A stretch of DNA of 36,340 nucleotides from Muribaculaceae bacterium (GTDB lineage Bacteria > Bacteroidota > Bacteroidia > Bacteroidales > Muribaculaceae). Position numbers and translations under genes: made by a program. Where the stretch lies: NCBI GenBank assembly GCA_017545095.1, contig JAFYCU010000252.1:1-36340 (forward strand). The letters are read 5' to 3'. Below are positions 24,232-31,550 of the stretch, in pieces. The notes beneath the pieces were generated by a model that was given only the letters and a program-made list of their open reading frames with translations, had not been told where the DNA came from and searched no databases. Numbering within the stretch: position 1 is the stretch's first letter; every line of letters begins with the position of its first letter.

Positions 24232-25656
24232 TCACTGAATCAGATTGCTCAGGGGGGTAATGCCGTTCACCTCGAGGTGGGAATGCCATTTGTCGTAGTA
24301 GAGGTTTCCGCCTCGCCACTCCACCTCGCCGGGCTGGAAGTCAACCGTTTCGCTGCGGATGAAAGTTTTGGGCGGGTCGAGGCGGTCGCCCACGGCCTCG
24401 TTGGTGGCCATACGGTAGACATCGATTCCAGTGGCATAGTAGGCATCCATGGGGGTGTCGATGGCCGAGCGACCAAACGACTGGTCGGTGGGCACCCACC
24501 CCACCCCTTGGAAGAACGTCTCGCCCCAATCGTGCCAGTTCACCTCGTTGGGATGTAGCATCCAGCCACTCTCCCATCGTGCGGGAATGCCCAATGCGCG
24601 CACGAGCGTGATATATAGCAAGGTGACTTGTCCACAGTCGCCATGGCCGTTGTCGAGCACATACTGTGGGATGTTGGCCAGTGTGCTGTACTCACGCGCC
24701 CCGGCCCAGGGGTAGGTGCGGGAAATCCATTGATACACCTTATAGGCCTGCAACACCGGGTTCTCCTCATCGCCCACAATGCGCTGTGCCAACGCACGCA
24801 TGTCATCGGTGATAATCATGTGGGGTGCCTCGCTGGCGGTGTAGGTGCGGTAAAGCTCGGTGTCGGTGCGATAGGGTTCCACAAGTGCCAGCAGGTCCTG
24901 CTGGGCGATGTGCCGCTCTCCCACCTCGTAGGTGAACGTGTACTCGAAATGCGTGGGCTTACCGGCCACGGCCACCGCCTCCATATATACGGTGTGATGC
25001 TTGCTGGTGGTGCTGATGGTGGCGGGGTGGTTGCCCTCCACATAGTTGATGTTGCGCTGGCGCAGGTTCTCGTATGGGAAAGGCATCCACACACGCAGTG
25101 TCTCACCTGCCGGCACGGCATCGGCATCCACATCGAGCGAGAACGTGATGTTGGCCCGCCTCCAGTCGCGCACGCCCATGCGGTCGGCCTGCGTTCGCAT
25201 GGCCTCGCGGAAGTAACGCCGACGCGTAAGGTAGGTCTCCTGACGTTCCTGCTCGTTGGCCTGGGCAAACTCCTCGCCCAAGAGCCATAGGTTGCGCACG
25301 CTCTTGCGGAACCACCACTCCTGGCCATCGATATTCATCACCTCGAGTTTGCGCGTGGCTTTCCAGTTTTCGATCTGCGCATCGGTGGCCTCTGGCATGC
25401 GCTCACGAATCATGGCCACTCCCTGCTCGGGCGTGATGGTGAAGTCCTTGCGAATGCGGCCCATGATGGTCTTCAATGAGTCGATGCGTACCGCCTGAGC
25501 GGTGCGGGTCTTCTTGGGCAGCTTGCTCATGATTTTCTCGGCACGGGCAAACTCACCCTGCGCAATGCATTGGTTCACCTCGGCGAGCCAGTCGTCGGCT
25601 TGAGCTGCCCCCGACACGAGCAGCAACAGCGAAAGAAAAAGATTTCGAATATTCAT
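24232..25656 (-). CDS. Secreted transglutaminase-like protein
   Basis: 474 residues. A signal peptide (MNIRNLFLSLLLLVSGAAQA) leads an N-terminal helical region (about 21-160) and a beta-sandwich (about 165-245). The transglutaminase-like papain-fold core follows, with Cys341 in NGHGDCGQ, His375 in VNWHDWGE and Asp391 in GWVPTDQSFG. These bacterial members are usually proteases, amidases or peptide cross-linking enzymes; which applies here is unknown. The ATG at 25654-25656 is preferred to one four codons upstream. It is divergent from the GH3 gene, with a promoter 31 bases upstream of the start. Confidence 0.87.
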   Translation of the reverse strand: MNIRNLFLSLLLLVSGAAQADDWLAEVNQCIAQGEFARAEKIMSKLPKKTRTAQAVRIDSLKTIMGRIRKDFTITPEQGVAMIRERMPEATDAQIENWKATRKLEVMNIDGQEWWFRKSVRNLWLLGEEFAQANEQERQETYLTRRRYFREAMRTQADRMGVRDWRRANITFSLDVDADAVPAGETLRVWMPFPYENLRQRNINYVEGNHPATISTTSKHHTVYMEAVAVAGKPTHFEYTFTYEVGERHIAQQDLLALVEPYRTDTELYRTYTASEAPHMIITDDMRALAQRIVGDEENPVLQAYKVYQWISRTYPWAGAREYSTLANIPQYVLDNGHGDCGQVTLLYITLVRALGIPARWESGWMLHPNEVNWHDWGETFFQGVGWVPTDQSFGRSAIDTPMDAYYATGIDVYRMATNEAVGDRLDPPKTFIRSETVDFQPGEVEWRGGNLYYDKWHSHLEVNGITPLSNLIQ

Positions 25657-25686
25657 AGTTAAAGCCAATTAATCGTTTTCGTTTTG

Positions 25687-25718
25687 CAAAGGTAGTGCAA
25701 GCCGAGCAAAATGCCAAA
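25687..25718 (-). promoter_or_regulatory. Promoter of the transglutaminase-like gene
   Basis: Minus-strand TACCTTTG (25687-25694) with TTTG (25715-25718) exactly 20 bases upstream. The spacer is almost entirely filled by copy 1 of the 17-bp direct repeat (25695-25711). Confidence 0.82.
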
Positions 25719-25787
25719 TTTATTTGAGCATTTTCGAGGCGAAGCCTACCTTCGGCGAAGCCAACGGTCAGTGCAAGCCGAGCAAAA
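25695..25787. repeat. 17-bp direct repeat in the divergent promoter region
   Basis: GTGCAAGCCGAGCAAAA occurs perfectly at 25695-25711 and 25771-25787, 76 bases apart. Between them AAAATGC/GCATTTT (25707-25734) forms a hairpin and CTTCGGCGAAG (25750-25760) a small palindrome. Copy 1 fills the -7/-33 spacer of one promoter; copy 2 is just upstream of the -33 of the other. It could be an operator pair or part of a dispersed intergenic element. Confidence 0.65.
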
Positions 25788-25798
25788 ATGTACTTTTT

Positions 25799-25830
25799 TT
25801 TGGCTTTTCGCTCGTTTTGTACTACCTTTG
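25799..25830 (+). promoter_or_regulatory. Promoter of the GH3 beta-glucosidase gene
   Basis: TACCTTTG (25823-25830) with TTTG (25799-25802) 20 bases upstream. The ATG is 27 bases after the -7 box, which rules out the longer upstream open frame. Confidence 0.83.
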
Positions 25831-25857
25831 CCATTGAAAAACAATCGAAAACCAAAA

Positions 25858-28128
25858 ATGAGACTACGCAACCTACTCCTTATCGCGGTGTGCACTGCAT
25901 GTGCGCTAACCGCCAGCGCATCGAATGACGCTAAAATGGACCAGTTTGTCAGCGACCTGATGAGCCGCATGACCCTGCAAGAGAAAATCGGCCAACTCAA
26001 CCTGCAGGTGACGGGCGAAATCATCACCGGAACCACATTGAGTGGCGAGGTGGTGACGCTGATAGAGCAAGGGCGCATGGGCGGACTATTCAATCTGAAA
26101 GGCACGGAGCGAATCCGCCAACTGCAAGAAGTGGCGGTGAAGAAAAGCCGCTTGGGCATTCCCATGATCTTCGGCATGGACGTAATTCATGGCTACGAGA
26201 CGGTGTTTCCCGTCCCGCTGGCGATGTCGATGAGCTGGGACATGGACGCCATCCGCCGCTCGGCGCGCATTGCCGCCGTGGAAGCCACCGCCGACGGCAT
26301 CTGCTGGACTTTCAGCCCGATGGTGGACGTGTGCCGCGACCCGCGATGGGGGCGTATGAACGAGGGCGCAGGGGAAGACCCCTACCTAGGGGCCGAGATT
26401 TGCCGCGCCATGGTTGAGGGCTATCAAGGCCAGGACCTCACCGACCGCACCACCATGATGGCCTGCGTGAAACACTTCGCACTCTACGGCGGAGCCGATG
26501 CGGGCCGCGACTACAACACAGTGGACATGAGCCATGTGCGCATGTTCAACGAGTTTTTCCCGCCCTATCTGGCCGGTGTTGAAGCCGGTGCTGGCAGCTT
26601 CATGGCCTCGTTCAACACCGTTGACTACATCCCCGCCACCGCCAACCGCTGGCTGCTCACCAACGTGCTGCGCGACCGGTGGGCCTTCGACGGCTTTGTG
26701 GTGAGCGACTATTCGGGCATCGTCGAAATGGTCAACCACGGCATTGGCGACCTGCAGCAAGTGTCGACCCGGGCGCTGAACGCTGGCACCGATATGGATA
26801 TGATGGCCCGCGGATATTTGAACACCATCGAGCAGTCGCTGGCCGAGGGCAAGGTGAGCATGGCCACCATCGACCAAGCCTGCCGGCGCATTCTGGAGGC
26901 TAAATACAAACTCGGCCTGTTCGACGACCCCTACCGCTACCTCGACCCCAAGCGTGCAAAGAAGGAAATTTACACCGACGCCCACCGTGCCGAGGCACGC
27001 CGCTTGGCCACCGAAACCTTTGTGCTGCTCAAGAACGACGAACATATGCTGCCGCTGCAACGCCAGGGAAAGATTGCCCTCGTGGGGCCGATGGCCAACA
27101 CCCGCACCAATATGCCCGGCACATGGAGCGTGGCGGCCACACCCGACCGCTACAGCACCCTGCTCGAAGCCATGCAACGCGCCACTGCCGGAAAGGCCGA
27201 GGTGCGCTATGCCAAGGGGTGCAATGTGTGCTACGATGCCGAACTGGAGAAAAACGCCACGATGTTTGGCCATGAGATGCGCGACGAGCGCGACCCCGTG
27301 GTGATGCGCGACGAGGCCGTGCGGCTGGCACAACAATGCGATGTGATTGTGGCCGCCATGGGCGAGCCCAGCGAGATGAGCGGCGAGGCCAGCTCGCGCT
27401 CGCAATTAGGCATCCTGGATGCGCAACGCGACCTGCTCGAAGCCCTGCTCAAGACAGGCAAACCCATCGTGCTGCTCAACTTCTCGGGTCGCGCCACCGT
27501 GATGACTTGGGAGGTGGAGCACCTGTCCACCATCATGAACGTGTGGTTTGGCGGCAGCGAGGCCGCCGATGCCATCTGCGACGTGCTCTTCGGTGATGTG
27601 GCTCCCAGCGGAAAGCTCACGGTGACCATGCCGCGCAACGAGGGGCAGATACCCATCCACTACAACCACCTGAACACTGGGCGTCCCAATTCCAAGTGGT
27701 TCACCAAATACTCAAGCTGCTACCTTGACGTACCCAACGACCCCCTGTTCCCCTTTGGCTACGGCCTGAGCTACACCACCTTCAGCTACAGCCCACTCAC
27801 ACTGAGCAGCACCTCGATGACCCGCAACAATAGCCTGCAAGCCAGCGTCACTGTCACCAACAGCGGCCCGGTGGCAGGCACCGAGGTCGTGCAACTCTAC
27901 ATTCGCGATCTGGTGGGCAGCATCTCCCGCCCCGTGCAGGAGCTTAAGGATTTCGCTCGCATCACCCTGCAGCCCGGCGAGAGCCAAACCGTCACGTTCA
28001 CCATCACACCCGACAAACTCAAGTTCTATAACGCCGAGCTAATCTACGACTGCGAACCAGGCGAGTTCGAGGCAATGGTAGGCAGCGACAGCCAAAACGT
28101 GCAACGCCTCAAGTTCACGTTGGAGTGA
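25858..28128 (+). CDS. bglX: GH3 beta-glucosidase, BglX type
   Basis: 756 residues with a signal peptide (MRLRNLLLIAVCTACALTASAS). Family 3 layout: the N-terminal TIM barrel includes GIPMIFGMDVIHGYETVFPV, DPRWGRMNEGAGEDP, CVKHFALYGGADAGRDYN and the nucleophile Asp284 in GFVVSDYSG. The alpha/beta sandwich with GEPSEMSGEASSR follows, then a C-terminal fibronectin III-like domain (GTEVVQLYIRDLVGS). BglX-type enzymes release glucose or related sugars from beta-linked oligosaccharides in the periplasm. It is monocistronic, with its own promoter and a terminator at 28144-28183. The start is set by the promoter and the signal peptide. Confidence 0.95.
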   Translation: MRLRNLLLIAVCTACALTASASNDAKMDQFVSDLMSRMTLQEKIGQLNLQVTGEIITGTTLSGEVVTLIEQGRMGGLFNLKGTERIRQLQEVAVKKSRLGIPMIFGMDVIHGYETVFPVPLAMSMSWDMDAIRRSARIAAVEATADGICWTFSPMVDVCRDPRWGRMNEGAGEDPYLGAEICRAMVEGYQGQDLTDRTTMMACVKHFALYGGADAGRDYNTVDMSHVRMFNEFFPPYLAGVEAGAGSFMASFNTVDYIPATANRWLLTNVLRDRWAFDGFVVSDYSGIVEMVNHGIGDLQQVSTRALNAGTDMDMMARGYLNTIEQSLAEGKVSMATIDQACRRILEAKYKLGLFDDPYRYLDPKRAKKEIYTDAHRAEARRLATETFVLLKNDEHMLPLQRQGKIALVGPMANTRTNMPGTWSVAATPDRYSTLLEAMQRATAGKAEVRYAKGCNVCYDAELEKNATMFGHEMRDERDPVVMRDEAVRLAQQCDVIVAAMGEPSEMSGEASSRSQLGILDAQRDLLEALLKTGKPIVLLNFSGRATVMTWEVEHLSTIMNVWFGGSEAADAICDVLFGDVAPSGKLTVTMPRNEGQIPIHYNHLNTGRPNSKWFTKYSSCYLDVPNDPLFPFGYGLSYTTFSYSPLTLSSTSMTRNNSLQASVTVTNSGPVAGTEVVQLYIRDLVGSISRPVQELKDFARITLQPGESQTVTFTITPDKLKFYNAELIYDCEPGEFEAMVGSDSQNVQRLKFTLE

Positions 28129-28143
28129 ATTAGCCCGAAAATC

Positions 28144-28183
28144 AGACGGAAGACTATAAGCCTTTGACTATGGTCTTCCGTCT
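28144..28183 (+). terminator. Terminator hairpin after bglX
   Basis: AGACGGAAGAC (28144-28154) pairs with GTCTTCCGTCT (28173-28183), extendable by three pairs. It lies 16 bases past the bglX stop. The following sequence is only moderately T-rich. Confidence 0.65.
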
Positions 28184-28248
28184 AATCTCACCCCCTTTAT
28201 TTGCCCCTTCACCAAAACCAACACCATTCCAGCAGAAATACTGAGATT

Positions 28249-28800
28249 ATGCCTAATTGGTGTATTGCTGGGGTGCGTGTTACTGGCCCCAAAGATGAAG
28301 TGAAAAAGCTTTACAACATGATGAAGAACCTTGAAGAGATGGACAAGTCGCTTCTGGACAATGGATTCGGAACGGCATGGTATGGAAATCTGGTTCACAT
28401 ACTTGGCGGCGACTGGAATAAAGTATACTGCCGTGGAAGCTGGAGTGACCTGAACTTGATGGGTGACGATGTGCTGGCCTGGAATGATGAGACAGCCTGG
28501 GGCCCGATGACCGAGGTGTTCGGGTTGATTGAGAAAACCATCCCCGGCCTCAAAGTCTGGTATATGGCCGAGGAGGAAGGCATGGAGATTTACGAGACCA
28601 ACGATCGGGACGGCATCTATTTCCCGGAACGTTACATCTTGAGGACAGACTGGGACACAGAGTACTACGAGGAACTGAGTCAAGTGCTGAAGATTGCGTC
28701 CGACAAGTTGAAACGCGACATCGCCACCAAAGAAGAACTGGAGAAGGCAATCGAGGACTTAGACGACTGGGCCTTCTATGAGTTCAAGGTTGTGAGGTGA
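28249..28800 (+). CDS. YubB/Api92-like ferredoxin-fold protein
   Basis: 183 residues. The opening MPNWCIAGVRVTGPKDEVKKLY is typical of the plasmid- and phage-associated YubB/Api92 family, whose members have a ferredoxin-like C-terminal fold and no known activity. WGPMTEVFGLIEKTIPGLKVWYMAEEEG (quoted in pieces: WGPMTEVFGLIEKT, IPGLKVWYMAEEEG) is the second conserved block. The ATG at 28249 is preferred because the sixteen upstream codons are not family-like. A degenerate copy of this second block lies 2.9 kb downstream at 31153-31251. The gene has its own terminator at 28823-28857. Such genes often travel on mobile elements, but no other mobility gene is here. Confidence 0.75.
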   Translation: MPNWCIAGVRVTGPKDEVKKLYNMMKNLEEMDKSLLDNGFGTAWYGNLVHILGGDWNKVYCRGSWSDLNLMGDDVLAWNDETAWGPMTEVFGLIEKTIPGLKVWYMAEEEGMEIYETNDRDGIYFPERYILRTDWDTEYYEELSQVLKIASDKLKRDIATKEELEKAIEDLDDWAFYEFKVVR

Positions 28801-28822
28801 CAGCACGACGATTATGAATGAA

Positions 28823-28857
28823 GAGCGACACTTTTATTGGGTGCCGCTCATTTTTTT
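28823..28857 (+). terminator. Rho-independent terminator after the YubB-like gene
   Basis: GAGCGACAC (28823-28831) pairs with GTGCCGCTC (28841-28849) with one mismatch, followed by a seven-T run (28851-28857). Confidence 0.7.
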
Positions 28858-28872
28858 CGTGGCGCTTCAGTG

Positions 28873-28900
28873 TTTGAATCAAATAATATTAGTACCTTTG
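28873..28900 (+). promoter_or_regulatory. Promoter of the LRR surface-protein gene
   Basis: TACCTTTG (28893-28900) matches TAnnTTTG; TTTG at 28873-28876 is 16 bases upstream, shorter than the usual spacing. The ATG is 33 bases downstream. Confidence 0.65.
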
Positions 28901-28933
28901 CATTGTTATTTCGCAAGTTCTAACTATTACATT

Positions 28934-31133
28934 ATGAAACGTTTCTACAAACTGCTTGTTTTGGCTTTTACAATTTTTATCGCGATGTCTGCGTCAGCAT
29001 ACGACTTTATGGTTGACGGCATCTGCTACAACGTGCTACCCGATGGCAACTCAGTGGAGGTAACTTTCCAACAAGAACCTGGTAGCAACGGATACATTAC
29101 TGCATAATGCAAGTGGCTCTATAAGTATACCTGAAAAGGTAGACTATCAAGGCAAATCCTACAGTGTTACTTCCATCGGCAGCAATGCATTCTCTTACTG
29201 TAAGGGATTCACTGGAAATTTGACTATCCCCAATACCGTGACCTCCATCGGGAAATCGGCATTTTTTAACTGCCATGGTCTTACTGGTTCACTTACCATC
29301 CCCAACTCGGTTACAGTAATTGGAGAGAAGGCTTTCTGTGATTGCAGCGGCTTCACCGGCTCATTGACCATTGGCAATTCCGTGACTTCCATAGGCGAGG
29401 GTGCCTTCTATCGTTGCAGTGGATTTACAGATTCACTGATAATTCCCAACTCGGTGACCACTATTGGTATCAGTGCCTTCTTTCAATGCAGCGGCTTCAG
29501 CGGCTCGCTGACCATCCCCGACTCGGTTTCCAGAATCGGTGTTTGTGCGTTTAGTAATTGTGTGGGGTTTGATAGACTTGTTGTTGCACAAGGTAATCCA
29601 GTATATGATTCTCGGGATAATTGTAACTGCGTGATAGAGACTGCCACAAACACCCTTATATGCGGTATTAAAACATTTACAATTCCTAACTCGGTGACCT
29701 CCATCGGCTGGGAAGCCTTCCGTGATTGCAGCGGCTTCACCGGCTCGCTGACCATCGGCAACTCGCTGACCGAAATCGGCACATATGCCTTCTCTGGTTG
29801 CAGCGGTTTTACCGGCTCGCTGACCATCCCTAAGTCGGTGAAAACCATCGGCGACTATGCTTTCGATGTTTGCAGCGGCTTCAGCGGCTCGCTGACCATC
29901 CCCAATTCCGTGACCTACATCGGCCGCTCTGCCTTCTATGCTTGCAGCGGCTTTAGCGGCTCGCTGACCATCCCCAACTCCGTGAAAACCATCGGCGGTG
30001 ATGCCTTCTATGGTTGCAGCGGCTTGTCTTCATTAATATTAGCAGGAAATGGCGAGTTAAAAGTGAAGCATCTTTCTGTGTTATCATTCAATACTGTTTT
30101 AATCCAAAGTGGTATCACAGGAATCAAAGGACTGCGCCTTTCGCCCAAAGATAAAGTTTATTCCTACGCCACCACGCCGCCAACATGTGACGAAAACGCT
30201 TTTACGCAATACACTGCCGCCCTCCATGTGCCCAAAATGTCGTTGGCAGCCTATGCCAGCGCACCTTATTGGAGCAACTTCAGCAATATCACCGCAGATG
30301 CAGGGGAGTCTGTGGGCGACGTGAATGGCGATGGCGTGGTCGATATCGACGACCTGAACGTCGTGATCAACATCATGGTGCACAAGGCCGCGATGGCCGA
30401 CTGGCCCATGGCCGACGTTGACGGCAACGGCTACGTCGACATCGACGACCTGAATGTGGTCGTCAACTTCATCGTGGGCAAGGATGGTGGCGGTTCGCAT
30501 GAGCAGGGAGACTGGGTCGACCTGGGTCTGTCCAGCGGCACGCTGTGGGCCACACGCAATATAGGCGCCAGCTCGCCCGAGGACTACGGCGACTACTTCG
30601 CCTGGGGCGAGACCGCGCCCAAGGACGTCTACATGTGGAATTGGGAAAACTACAAGTGGTACAGTAAGTACTTTGACGAAGGTGACGGCCATTGGCATGG
30701 TGGGTTCACGAAATACTGCAGCGACGAAATTGACGGTTTTAAAGGCTTTGTTGACAACAAGACAGAGTTGGACCTTGCCGACGATGCTGCCGCTGTCAAT
30801 TGGGGTGGAAGTGCGCGCATGCCATCCTTAGAACAGATTCAAGAGCTTGTAAACGAATGTGACTGGCATTGGGAGGAGCGCAATGGCGTGTGGGGTCGGC
30901 TGGCAACCGGCCCGAACGGTAACACCATCTTCTTTCCCGCTGCTGGTTGCAAGGCTGAGGGGTATGGTTCGCCTTGGCATGCGGGCGATTACGGCTTCTA
31001 CTGGTCATACACAAGCGGCGCTGAATTCTCCAGCGATGCCAACTACCTGTACTTCAATTCCGACAGTGTGTACTGGCTCGACGAGAGTTCTCGCTACGGC
31101 GGGTTCACCATACGTGCTGTGCGCGTACCGTAA
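28934..31133 (+). pseudogene. BspA-type LRR, dockerin and Fib_succ-type surface protein, frameshifted
   Basis: A signal peptide (MKRFYKLLVLAFTIFIAMSASA) opens the frame, which stops at 29107. The next frame continues the protein without loss (NASGSISIPEKVDYQGKSY), so one extra base near 29105 splits it. About eleven 23-residue BspA-type leucine-rich repeats follow (LTIPNSVTSIGEGAFYRCSG pattern). Then come two dockerin-type repeats (GDVNGDGVVDIDDLNVVINI; DVDGNGYVDIDDLNVVVNF) and a C-terminal domain starting WVDLGLSSGTLWATRNIGAS and ending GGFTIRAVRVP, of the Fibrobacter-paralogous/DUF1566-like type. Total about 732 residues if repaired. BspA-type LRRs often bind host or microbial surfaces. No T9SS sorting domain is seen. 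Sequencing error, real mutation or phase variation cannot be told apart here. Confidence 0.85.
29160..30035 (+). repeat. 69-bp coding tandem repeats of the LRR domain
   Basis: The LRR units recur every 69 bases with long nearly identical stretches such as TGCAGCGGCTTCACCGGCTC and GCTGACCATCCCCAACTC. One interruption occurs at about 29570-29670. The identity makes unit gain or loss by recombination likely, and being a multiple of three it would keep the frame. Confidence 0.8.
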
Positions 31134-31550
31134 TGAAGATTGATAAAACGTGGTGGAATGGACCGACGAGACGGATTGGAGACCTTTGCTTCAAGGCTTC
31201 CAGCTGATCGAGAAAGCCACCCTCGGTCTGAAAGCACGGTATATTACGGAGGTGAGGTCACCGATCCCTACTGTGATTCCGGTTTGAAGAAATCACCCAT
31301 CCGTGGTCTTTGTCGATAACAGATTCCACGCATGACGAGAAAAAAGCGCTCTCATGTGACATTTTCCGCCAACAGGAATGGTCTTCTCAAATTATATTTG
31401 TACCTTTGCCATGTTTTTAAATGCAGCACTGAGATAAGTGAAATCTTTGGCATGGCAAAATCGTGGGCAACAATATGTTGCTCATGGAATAATAAAGATG
31501 CTATGATTAAAATGCTGCAGAATTGGGAATAACTAAAATTCATCTACATT
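31134..31550. other. Intergenic region with a gene remnant and a promoter
   Basis: Apart from the YubB-like remnant (31153-31287), it holds a TACCTTTG box at 31401-31408 on plus. No TTTG at 20 bases upstream is present, but the box could serve the M6 protease gene with a leader of about 135 bases. Nothing convincing as a gene was found between them; an open frame at 31332-31532 has no recognisable features. Confidence 0.6.
31153..31287 (+). pseudogene. Remnant of a second YubB/Api92-like gene
   Basis: The frame reads VEWTDETDWRPLLQGFQLIE then KATLGLKARYITE. This aligns with LAWNDETAWGPMTEVFGLIE KTIPGLKVWYMAE of the intact gene at 28249-28800. A stop precedes it at 31144-31146 and one follows at 31285. 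N- and C-terminal parts are missing. The remnant and the intact gene flank the LRR gene. Confidence 0.75.

Noticed and set aside
26386..27405. 339-codon open frame on minus inside bglX
   Set aside because: Opposite strand of an unmistakable GH3 gene; low-complexity His/Gly/Ala protein.
31332..31532. 66-codon open frame before the M6 protease
   Set aside because: It overlaps the TACCTTTG box, has no recognisable motif, and is cysteine-rich noise.
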